Both the position numbers and the translations under genes were made by a program. Shown in pieces: positions 27,231 to 34,215 of a DNA stretch of 56,302 nt (the first letter of the stretch is position 1; every line of letters starts with the position of its first letter). The notes beneath the pieces are model-generated. The model ran no database searches, was not told the DNA's origin, and was given only the letters and a program-made list of their open reading frames with translations. The DNA is from Oscillospiraceae bacterium. Its GTDB lineage: Bacteria; Bacillota; Clostridia; Oscillospirales; CAG-272. The DNA is taken from contig SVRN01000001.1 of NCBI GenBank assembly GCA_015064805.1, positions 122,302 to 178,603 of the forward strand. The letters are read 5' to 3'.

Positions 27231-27674
27231 ATGATTATAGATAACATCAAAAACGCAAGCAAATATTTCGGCCTTGGCAAAGGCTTTGAGGCCGCGCTGA
27301 CCTTTTTGGCAAATTACGACGGCAAGGCGGACGAAAGGGCCGACATCCCCGTGTGCGAGGGCGTGATGGTCAAGTGCCGCCCCTATATGACCAAGCCCGT
27401 TGAGGAATGTGCGTTTGAAGCGCATGCGAAATACGCCGACATCCATTTCGTCGTGTCGGGTTGCGAGTGCATCGGCTATGCACCGACCGGCTCGCTACGC
27501 GTCGTCCGCACGGACGAGGCCAAGGATATGATCTATCTTGAAGGGCAGGGCACGAACCTTCCGCTGAACGCGGGCGATTTCATGATCACGCTGCCCGACG
27601 ACGCTCATATGCCCTGCATCAAGCAGAACGAGAGCGTATTCTGCGCCAAATTGGTTGCCAAGATTTTACTGTAA
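27231..27674 (+). CDS. YhcH/YjgK/YiaL family protein
   Basis: A 147-aa cupin-like protein of the DUF386 family. Characteristic segments are FEAHAKYADIHFVVSG and LNAGDFMITLPDDAHMPC, which carry the metal-binding Glu/His residues. Members occur in sialic-acid, uronate and 2,3-diketo-L-gulonate operons and are thought to speed sugar anomer interconversion. It follows the PfkB-like gene after 10 nt with GGAG upstream. Its presence supports a sugar-acid substrate for the operon. Confidence 0.84.
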   Translation: MIIDNIKNASKYFGLGKGFEAALTFLANYDGKADERADIPVCEGVMVKCRPYMTKPVEECAFEAHAKYADIHFVVSGCECIGYAPTGSLRVVRTDEAKDMIYLEGQGTNLPLNAGDFMITLPDDAHMPCIKQNESVFCAKLVAKILL

Positions 27675-27689
27675 GAGAGGAGAACAGAT

Positions 27690-28367
27690 ATGTCTTACCA
27701 GATGTCACTCAAGGAAAAGGTCATCAGCTATACCAAGGAAACGGGCATTTTGCCCTGCATCAAGCTACACCATAAGGACGACTATATTGCCTACGCACAG
27801 GCTATGTACGACGGCGGCGCCCGCGTCATTGAGGTCACCATGACTACCCCCGGCGTGCTCGAGGCTATCGAGGCCATTTCGGATCATTTCGGCGATAAGC
27901 TGCTGGTTGCGGCAGGCACGGTGCTGGATCCCACCTCGGCCCGCGAGGTCATTCTGCACGGCGGCAGCATTATCGTCAACCCCTGCGTCATCGAGGACGT
28001 CATTGACCTGGCCAACCGCTATAATGTGCCCGTCTTCAGCGGTGCATTCAGCGCGACCGAGGTATTCAACGCCATGCGTGCAGGCGCGACCATGGTCAAG
28101 ATCTTCCCGGGCGCCCTTGGCGGTCCTAAATACATGACCAATCTCAAAATGGTCTTCCCCGAGGTTAATCTCATCCCCTCGGGCGGTATCACCCCCGAAA
28201 ATGCAGGCGAGTTCATCCGTTGCGGCGCGTGTGCCGTTTCGGGCGCGCGTACTTTCATGGACTTTGAAAAGATCGAGCGCGAGGGCCTGATTTCCGTTAC
28301 CAATCAGGTCAAGAAGTTCATCGACATCATCGCCGAGGCAAAGAAGAACGTACCGATCATTCCGTAA
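27690..28367 (+). CDS. eda: KDPG/KHG aldolase family protein
   Basis: A 225-aa class I aldolase that normally splits 2-keto-3-deoxy-6-phosphogluconate to pyruvate and glyceraldehyde-3-phosphate. The Schiff-base Lys is Lys137 in MVKIFPG; the catalytic Glu lies in VIEVTMTTPG; the phosphate loop is LIPSGGITPEN. Good AGAGGAG site upstream. Last gene of the operon and followed by a terminator. Since the partner kinase homologue appears inactive, the aldolase may receive a phosphorylated or an unphosphorylated substrate from elsewhere. Confidence 0.88.
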   Translation: MSYQMSLKEKVISYTKETGILPCIKLHHKDDYIAYAQAMYDGGARVIEVTMTTPGVLEAIEAISDHFGDKLLVAAGTVLDPTSAREVILHGGSIIVNPCVIEDVIDLANRYNVPVFSGAFSATEVFNAMRAGATMVKIFPGALGGPKYMTNLKMVFPEVNLIPSGGITPENAGEFIRCGACAVSGARTFMDFEKIEREGLISVTNQVKKFIDIIAEAKKNVPIIP

Positions 28368-28392
28368 GCGGGATCGGATACGTCATAATCAG

Positions 28393-28430
28393 AACCGCGT
28401 CGTACGTATATCGCGTGCGGCACGGTTTTT
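28393..28430 (+). terminator. Terminator of the sugar-acid operon
   Basis: A 14-position imperfect stem (AACCGCGTCGTACG with CGTGCGGCACGGTT; one mismatch and G-U pairs) followed by TTTTT. Confidence 0.7.
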
Positions 28431-28452
28431 GTGCTGTAATCGTGTGAAATTC

Positions 28453-28481
28453 TTGCAATTTATGGTTTTTCATAGTATAAT
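28453..28481 (+). promoter_or_regulatory. Sigma-A promoter of the flavin reductase gene
   Basis: TTGCAA (28453-28458), 17 bp, TATAAT (28476-28481), 37 bp upstream of the start codon. Confidence 0.75.
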
Positions 28482-28518
28482 ATAGCTATCAGCAACCAAA
28501 ACGAAAGGATGATCTGTT

Positions 28519-29079
28519 ATGCGTAAAAATTTCGGAGCAAAGACCTGGCTGTATCCCATGCCCGTGCTGATTGTCGGTACGTACGACGAGCAGGGCAAGC
28601 CCAACGCCATGAACGCGGCCTGGGGCGGCATCTACGACACCAATCAGGTCATGGTCTGCCTGGCAGACGACCATAAAACTACGGACAATATCAAAAAGAC
28701 GGGCGCCTTTACCGTCAGCTTTGCCACCGCCAAAACGGTCGCTCCCTGCGACTACGTCGGCATTGTCTCGGCAAACGACGAGCCCGATAAGTTTGCTAAG
28801 GCGGGCTTCCACGCAACAAAGAGCGAGCACGTCAACGCGCCTATCATTGACGAGCTGCCCATGACGGTGGAGTGCAAGCTGCTCAAATTCAACGAGGACG
28901 GTATTTGCGTCGGTGAGATCGTCAACGTATCTGCCGACGAGAGCATTCTGGACGAAAACGGCAAGATCGACGCAAAGCTGCTGGATCCGATCATGTACGA
29001 CAGCGTCACCCACGCCTATTGGAATTTTGGCGAGAAGGTCGGTCAGGCGTTTTCGGACGGCAAAAAGATCAAAGGATGA
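28519..29079 (+). CDS. Flavin reductase family protein (flavoredoxin-like)
   Basis: A 186-aa flavin-binding protein of the split-barrel FMN reductase fold. The N-terminal segment YPMPVLIVGTYDEQGKPNAM and the NAAWGGI motif are typical of flavoredoxins from anaerobes, which carry FMN and pass electrons in the cytoplasm. It may be co-transcribed with the aminotransferase that follows after 14 nt. AAAGGATGA provides the ribosome-binding site. Confidence 0.82.
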   Translation: MRKNFGAKTWLYPMPVLIVGTYDEQGKPNAMNAAWGGIYDTNQVMVCLADDHKTTDNIKKTGAFTVSFATAKTVAPCDYVGIVSANDEPDKFAKAGFHATKSEHVNAPIIDELPMTVECKLLKFNEDGICVGEIVNVSADESILDENGKIDAKLLDPIMYDSVTHAYWNFGEKVGQAFSDGKKIKG

Positions 29080-29093
29080 ACGAGGATCATGGC

Positions 29094-30299
29094 ATGAAGT
29101 ACGATTTTGAATCCATCATCGACCGCCACGGTCGCGACGCGCTGGCCGTAGATGCGCTGGGTAGCGATTGGACGCCGGGCAAGCCCAAGGAGGGCTTTGA
29201 CGTCATCCCCATGTGGGTGGCGGATATGAATTTCCCGACCGCGCCTACCGTTTGTATGGCCATGCAGGAGCGCATCGAGCATCCCGCATTCGGCTATTTT
29301 TCTCCGCGCGACGAATACTTTGAATCTATCATTCGCTGGCAAGCCGAGCGCAACGGTGTGACGGACCTGTTGCCCGAGCACATCGGTTATGAAAACGGCG
29401 TGCTGGGCGGACTGCTGTCGGCCATCGGCACGTTTTGCTCGCGCGGCGACAACGTGCTCGTTCACAGCCCGACCTACATGGGCTTTACGGGTTCGCTGAA
29501 AAACGGCGGCTACAACGCCGTTCACAGTCCACTCTCCCGCGACGAGCAGGGCGTGTGGCGCATGGATTTTGAGGACATGGATAAAAAGATCGTCGAGAAC
29601 CATATCCACGCGGCAATTTTTTGCTCGCCTCACAATCCCACGGGACGCGTGTGGGAGCGCTGGGAGATCGAGCGGGCGATGGAAGTCTTCCGCAAGCACG
29701 ACGTCTACGTCGTGTCGGACGAGATCTGGTCGGATATCATCCTCGACGGTCACAAGCATATCCCGACCCAGTCGGTCAGCGAGGACGCCCGTGAGCGAAC
29801 GGTGGCGCTTTACGCCCCCTCCAAGACCTTCAACCTCGCTGGCTTAATCGGCTCGTACCATATCATTTATAATCAGCGCCTGCGTGATCGCGTGGAAAAG
29901 GAATCCTCACTCAGCCACTACAATTCCATGAACGTGCTTTCGATGTACGCGCTCATCGGTGCCTATAAGCCCGAGGGCGGGGAATGGGTGGACGAACTGT
30001 GCGCGACGCTCAGCGGAAACGTACAGTACGCCTGCGACTATATCAACGCGCATTTTGATGGCGTGAGTGCCGCTCATCCGCAGGGAACTTACATGATCTT
30101 TATGGATTGCGGCGAGTGGCTGGCTTCTCACGGCAAAACGCTGGACGAGCTGCTGCGGGCAGGCTGGGACGTCGGCGTGGCGTGGCAGGACGGCAGACAG
30201 CACGGCGGCACGACGCATATCCGCCTGAACGTCGCGTTGCCCCTCTCGCGCGTCAAAGAAGCCTTTGACCGCATGGACAAATACGTGTTCCATTCGTAA
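29094..30299 (+). CDS. MalY/PatB-type PLP aminotransferase (cystathionine beta-lyase-like)
   Basis: A 401-aa class I/II PLP enzyme. Start 29094 has GAGG 8 nt upstream. Family marks are IPMWVADMNFPTAP near residue 42, FCSPHNPTGRVW, VVSDEIWSD and the PLP-lysine in APSKTFNLAG. PatB/MalY proteins cleave C-S bonds of cystathionine and related thiols and some act as regulators. No regulatory domain is added here. Confidence 0.88.
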   Translation: MKYDFESIIDRHGRDALAVDALGSDWTPGKPKEGFDVIPMWVADMNFPTAPTVCMAMQERIEHPAFGYFSPRDEYFESIIRWQAERNGVTDLLPEHIGYENGVLGGLLSAIGTFCSRGDNVLVHSPTYMGFTGSLKNGGYNAVHSPLSRDEQGVWRMDFEDMDKKIVENHIHAAIFCSPHNPTGRVWERWEIERAMEVFRKHDVYVVSDEIWSDIILDGHKHIPTQSVSEDARERTVALYAPSKTFNLAGLIGSYHIIYNQRLRDRVEKESSLSHYNSMNVLSMYALIGAYKPEGGEWVDELCATLSGNVQYACDYINAHFDGVSAAHPQGTYMIFMDCGEWLASHGKTLDELLRAGWDVGVAWQDGRQHGGTTHIRLNVALPLSRVKEAFDRMDKYVFHS

Positions 30300-30330
30300 A
30301 ACATGATTCTTATAAAAGATTGGAAAGCAT

Positions 30331-31254
30331 ATGAAATATAACGTCAGTAAACAGTTTTTTCCATTTTCCTGCTTCAAGCCGCCCATTGGCGAGAGGTTTC
30401 TGGCTATGGCGGTTCCACACATGAAACCGCCGCGCTGTCTGTATCATGACAAGGCGCTTGACGTGAGCCGCCACGAGATCACAAGCTATGACGGCGAGGC
30501 AATCGAATGCTTTTTGATTTCACCCAAAGACGTCGGTGAGAGTGCCCCTTGCCTGATCTATATTCATGGCGGTGGCTTTGTGCTGGCGGCAGCAGGGTAT
30601 CACTATAAAAATGCCATGCGTTATGCCAAAGAGGTCGGCTGTAAGGTCGTGTTCGTCAACTATCGCCTCGCGCCGAAACACGCGCATCCCATCTTTTTTG
30701 AGGACTCGTACGCCGCGGCGTGCTGGGCGTATGACAACGCGGATGCGCTCAAAATTGATCCTGCGTGCATTGGCATCGGCGGAGACAGCGCAGGCTCGAC
30801 GCTCGCGGTCGGCGTGTGTATGATGGTCAAAGACCGCAAGCACCCGATGACCTTTGCTTTCCAGATGCTCCCGTATCCCTTTCTCGACGCGCGCAACAAT
30901 AGCGAGTCCTGCAAGAAATATACCGACACGCCCATGTGGAACTCTTCGCTGTCGGACCGTATTGCGCCCATGACGAGAGTCGATCGAAGTAGGGCAGACT
31001 ACGTGTATTATTCGCCCGTAGAAGCTGAAAGCTTTGATGGACTTCCGCCCGCTTATATCGAAACGGCCGAGTTTGATTGCCTGCACGACGACGGCATCCT
31101 CTACGCCAAGCTACTTCGCGACGCAGGCGTTGACGTCGTATTGAACGAGACTCAAGGCACGATGCACGGTTTTGATATTGTCCAAAGAGCAAGCATCACG
31201 CAAAAGGCGCTCGGCGCGAGGATCCAATTTATGAAGCAACGCTTTTATCCATAA
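30331..31254 (+). CDS. Alpha/beta-hydrolase esterase (HSL/Aes family)
   Basis: A 307-aa cytoplasmic hydrolase. The oxyanion motif is HGGGFV (about residue 76 onward) and the nucleophile elbow GGDSAGS; the C-terminal catalytic His is in TMHGFD. The family hydrolyses short acyl esters, so it could remove acetyl groups from plant oligosaccharides, which would fit the surrounding carbohydrate genes, though that is inference. GGAAAG lies just upstream of the start. Confidence 0.86.
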   Translation: MKYNVSKQFFPFSCFKPPIGERFLAMAVPHMKPPRCLYHDKALDVSRHEITSYDGEAIECFLISPKDVGESAPCLIYIHGGGFVLAAAGYHYKNAMRYAKEVGCKVVFVNYRLAPKHAHPIFFEDSYAAACWAYDNADALKIDPACIGIGGDSAGSTLAVGVCMMVKDRKHPMTFAFQMLPYPFLDARNNSESCKKYTDTPMWNSSLSDRIAPMTRVDRSRADYVYYSPVEAESFDGLPPAYIETAEFDCLHDDGILYAKLLRDAGVDVVLNETQGTMHGFDIVQRASITQKALGARIQFMKQRFYP

Positions 31255-31258
31255 GAAT

Positions 31259-31303
31259 AACCGCTGAGGAATCGTCTGATTCTTCAGCGGCTATTTTTAT
31301 ATT
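31259..31303. terminator. Rho-independent terminator
   Basis: Stem CCGCTGAGGAATC / GATTCTTCAGCGG (with one G-T pair) and a T-rich tail, between convergent genes. Confidence 0.85.
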
Positions 31304-31821
31304 CCGTAAGTTCCCGTCAGCGGATCCTTGAAAATGCCGATCTCTGGTGTCAAAAAGGTGAAGATAATGAAGAGAAGGGCAACGGTCACAAGAGAGGCAA
31401 TCGCCGCCTTGGACGAGCGACAGCGCAGCTTTTCAGCGTTAATCAGCCGCGTTTCATAGAAATATGCAATCGCGGCACAGATAAAGAAAATGGCGATATT
31501 GAGCCAATCGGGCGATTTGCCGACCACGCCGTTATAGGTGTAGAAGATCACGGGGATTAAAGTGATTCCAAGAAGAATACCGCGCAGCTTGACGCACCAG
31601 AAATCCTCGCGGTCGCGAAAGAAAAAGCTCTGTACGATAGCGAAAAGCAGCATCGGCCAGAAGAGCAGCTTCATGTGCTCCCAGGTCGATTCGTTCACGC
31701 CCGAAAGCGGGGCGATCCAAGCCGCCTTACCCAGCCAATCGTACAGAAAATGCAGTATCGTGCCCCCAAGCGAGGTCACGGCGAAGCCCCATAGCTGCCA
31801 GAGTCCGATCGATCGTTTCAT
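31297..31821 (-). CDS. Polytopic membrane protein, possibly DUF6512 family
   Basis: A 174-aa protein with about five hydrophobic helices. The start at 31821 is supported by GGGAGG about 7 nt upstream; the long in-frame extension to 32136 crosses the Nudix promoter and is unlikely. The motif SGVNESTWEHMKLLFWP near residue 40 looks conserved and may mark DUF6512 proteins. No transport or enzyme function can be assigned. Confidence 0.65.
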   Translation of the reverse strand: MKRSIGLWQLWGFAVTSLGGTILHFLYDWLGKAAWIAPLSGVNESTWEHMKLLFWPMLLFAIVQSFFFRDREDFWCVKLRGILLGITLIPVIFYTYNGVVGKSPDWLNIAIFFICAAIAYFYETRLINAEKLRCRSSKAAIASLVTVALLFIIFTFLTPEIGIFKDPLTGTYGI

Positions 31822-31890
31822 AATGCCTCCCAACGTCGTTTTTTTCATCCTATTCGATAGAAAATCAAAATATGCGTAAAGCGAAAAAGA

Positions 31891-31919
31891 TTGACAGAAA
31901 GACTTGGATTTGCTATAAT
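31891..31919 (+). promoter_or_regulatory. Consensus sigma-A promoter of the Nudix gene
   Basis: TTGACA (31891-31896), 17 bp, TATAAT (31914-31919). Confidence 0.85.
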
Positions 31920-31957
31920 AGACGTGATAAATTCTATTGAAAAAGGATGGGTCCAGC

Positions 31958-32359
31958 ATGAAAATTACCGAGGTCGTCGCCGCTTTGATATGGGATGAAA
32001 ACAGATTTATGATCTGCCAGCGCCCTGCCCACAAGGCAAGAGGCTTGCTTTGGGAGTTCGTCGGAGGCAAGGTGGAGGCAGGTGAGACGAAGGAGCAGGC
32101 GCTCATTCGTGAGTGCCGTGAGGAGCTTGCGGTCACGCTCAGCGTCGGCGAGGTATTTATGGACGTCGTTCACGAGTATCCCGATCTTTTGGTTCATCTG
32201 ACGCTGTTTCACGCAAGCATTGCCGAGGGCGTTCCGCAAAAGCTGGAGCATAACGACATCAAATGGATCACGCCGCGCGAAATTCCCGATTATGAATTTT
32301 GCCCCGCGGACGAGGAGATTTTGAAAAGGATTATCGAAAGGTACGGGGAGACTGTATGA
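31958..32359 (+). CDS. Nudix hydrolase, MutT-like (8-oxo-dGTP diphosphatase)
   Basis: A 133-aa protein with the complete Nudix box at about residues 36-58 (GGKVEAGET, then RECREEL). The N-terminus VVAALIWDENRFMICQRP and the segment GLLWEFVGG match MutT-type enzymes that cleanse oxidised nucleotides. Start at 31958 has AAGGATGG upstream; the ATG overlaps nothing. The stop overlaps the next start as ATGA. Confidence 0.88.
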   Translation: MKITEVVAALIWDENRFMICQRPAHKARGLLWEFVGGKVEAGETKEQALIRECREELAVTLSVGEVFMDVVHEYPDLLVHLTLFHASIAEGVPQKLEHNDIKWITPREIPDYEFCPADEEILKRIIERYGETV

Positions 32360-33210
32360 GGAAGCTTAAGCAAAACCGCGCGGCAAGCTTTGTCGCCGTG
32401 ACCGTGGTTTATATATTTGCCACCGTCGTGGGTGTGATGGTCTATCGCGCACTGCGTCCGGATTGGTGGCTGACTCTCCTGATCGCCGACGTGGCGGCAA
32501 CCGTGATAACCTTTGCGTTCAGTATCATATTCAAAAACGCATCGGTCTACGACCCGTATTGGAGCGTTCAGCCGCCCGTGATTCTCGTGGCGTTTGCCAT
32601 CGGCAAAAATCTGACCGCCCTTGGCGTGCTGCTCATCATCGTCGTCTCCTTCTGGGCGATCCGATTGACGGCCAACTGGGCGTACACCTTCCACGGTCTG
32701 GAGCATCAGGATTGGCGTTACACCATGCTCAAGGAAAAGACGGGCATGTTCTATCCTGTCATCAATTTCGTCGGCATCCATATGGTCCCCACGCTTGTGG
32801 TGTACGGATGTATATTGCCCGGCGTTTACGCCATCCGAGAGGGGCTTTGCGCGAACGTTGCAAGTGTTTTGCTTCTTTGCGTTTCGCTTGGCGCGGCTGT
32901 CATGCAGGGCGTTGCTGATATTCAGATGCACCAATTCCGCAAAGCGCGTGACGGCGCGTTTATCCGTCGCGGACTTTGGAAACATTCGCGCCATCCCAAC
33001 TACCTTGGTGAAATTCTCATGTGGTGGGGCGTGGGTCTTTCCGTTGTCTGTGCCGCGCCGAGTGCCTGGTATTTGGTAGCGGGAGCGCTTGCCAATACCG
33101 TGCTGTTCTTTGCCGTCAGCATTCCAATGGCCGACAAAAGGCAGTCGCGAAAAGAGGGCTTTGCCGCGTATAAGAAGCAAACGAGAATGCTGTTGCCCAT
33201 CAAGAAATAA
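32356..33210 (+). CDS. DUF1295 membrane protein (steroid-reductase-like/isoprenylcysteine methyltransferase fold)
   Basis: A 284-aa protein with about six membrane helices. The signature RHPNYLGEILMWWGV near residue 213 is diagnostic of the DUF1295/ICMT-like fold, which includes lipid reductases and methyltransferases. It is translationally coupled to the Nudix gene. The substrate is not known. Confidence 0.82.
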   Translation: MRKLKQNRAASFVAVTVVYIFATVVGVMVYRALRPDWWLTLLIADVAATVITFAFSIIFKNASVYDPYWSVQPPVILVAFAIGKNLTALGVLLIIVVSFWAIRLTANWAYTFHGLEHQDWRYTMLKEKTGMFYPVINFVGIHMVPTLVVYGCILPGVYAIREGLCANVASVLLLCVSLGAAVMQGVADIQMHQFRKARDGAFIRRGLWKHSRHPNYLGEILMWWGVGLSVVCAAPSAWYLVAGALANTVLFFAVSIPMADKRQSRKEGFAAYKKQTRMLLPIKK

Positions 33211-33251
33211 GTAATGGAAAATTAACAAATAAGGATTGACGGAGAAACAAA

Positions 33252-33860
33252 ATGAACTTTGACATAAACCAAATGCGCTGGACGCGCGAGCCGGCAGAGT
33301 ACACCGTGTCCGATCATCAGATTGAGATCGTCACAAGCCCGAACACGGATCTGTGGCAGAGAACCTATTACCATTTCAGAAATGACAATGCGCCCGTGTT
33401 GCAGATGGAAACGGACGAGCCGTTTTTCTCGTTCGTCGTCAAAACGCAGTTTGAAAGCAAGCGCAGATTCGATCAATGCGGCATCGTCATGTACCTTGAC
33501 AGCGAAAACTGGATCAAGGCCTCGATCGAATATGAAAACGATACCTTTCAGCACCTTGGCAGCGTCGTGACCAACAACGGATACTCCGACTGGGCGACCA
33601 CCGAGATCGACGCGGGCATCAAATCCATGTGGTACCGCTTCAGCCGTCGCGAGGACGACTATCTGATCGAATGCTCGGAGGATGGCGTCGTTTTCAAGCA
33701 GATGCGCGTCTGCCATATGTGGCAGGGCGGCGGGACGATCCGCTTTGGCATCTATGCCTGCAGCCCCGAGGATTCTTCCTTCAAAGCGACGTTTACCCAC
33801 ATGGAGCTGACCGAATGCCAATGGCCGGCACACGACGGCCAGCCGCCGGATGAAGGATAA
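33252..33860 (+). CDS. DUF1349 (concanavalin-like beta-sandwich) protein
   Basis: A 202-aa soluble protein of the DUF1349 family, related to the yeast regulation-of-enolase-1 protein. Typical stretches are DLWQRTYYHF, FDQCGIVMYLDSENWIKASIEYEN and IRFGIYACSPE. It has a lectin-like jelly-roll fold with no known catalytic site. GGAGAAAC is the likely ribosome-binding site. Last gene of the Nudix transcript. Confidence 0.8.
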   Translation: MNFDINQMRWTREPAEYTVSDHQIEIVTSPNTDLWQRTYYHFRNDNAPVLQMETDEPFFSFVVKTQFESKRRFDQCGIVMYLDSENWIKASIEYENDTFQHLGSVVTNNGYSDWATTEIDAGIKSMWYRFSRREDDYLIECSEDGVVFKQMRVCHMWQGGGTIRFGIYACSPEDSSFKATFTHMELTECQWPAHDGQPPDEG

Positions 33861-33904
33861 AAGCAGCCACGAAATAAACCTGAAAAATAAAAATAAGAAA
33901 AAGA

Positions 33905-33940
33905 GCGGCAATCGCAGTTTTGCGATTGCCGCTTTGCGGT
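33905..33940. terminator. Rho-independent terminator between convergent genes
   Basis: A 12-bp stem GCGGCAATCGCA/TGCGATTGCCGC with a GTTT loop at 33905-33932, then TTTGCGGTTTT. Confidence 0.85.
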
Positions 33941-33942
33941 TT

Positions 33943-34197
33943 TCATTCCTTTTTCTTGGCAATCAATGCCTGAAGATTGCTCCGAAGTGAGGAGTCATCG
34001 GTGCCGGAGGAGGGCGGTGTGTCCGTTGAATCGGCAGAGCCATTGCCCGAATCGGTGGTGCCGCCTTGTCTCTTTGCCGCCAACCGCGCGTTGAGGTCAC
34101 TTCGTACGCCGCCGTCATCCTTGCCGGAGGAGGGCGATGTGGCCGAGTGGTTGCCTGAAGCGGCGGGGGTGCTATCCTGTGATTTGCCGCTGCGCAT
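33943..34197 (-). CDS. Small protein with a duplicated 22-residue motif
   Basis: An 84-aa hydrophilic protein downstream of the TIR-TPR gene. It consists of Ser/Thr/Gly-rich linkers and two copies of one motif: SSGKDDGGVRSDLNARLAAK and SSGTDDSSLRSNLQALIAKK, each an acidic linker leading to a short amphipathic basic helix. The start ATG lies about 19 nt past the TIR-TPR stop, with a GGAG site rather far upstream (about 17 nt). No family is recognised. The repeated helix could be a short linear docking motif for the neighbouring protein. Confidence 0.55.
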   Translation of the reverse strand: MRSGKSQDSTPAASGNHSATSPSSGKDDGGVRSDLNARLAAKRQGGTTDSGNGSADSTDTPPSSGTDDSSLRSNLQALIAKKKE

Positions 34198-34215
34198 TGA
34201 AGCGGTATTTTTCTC

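Noticed and set aside
25538-27280. Minus-strand open frame of 580 codons
   Set aside because: It is antisense to the class II aldolase and PfkB-like genes, whose motifs are unmistakable; residues such as repeated VDVL and HR-rich runs are typical of shadows.
31822-32136. N-terminal extension of the membrane protein at 31297-31821
   Set aside because: The longer frame crosses the Nudix promoter and start, and a GGGAGG site supports the internal ATG.
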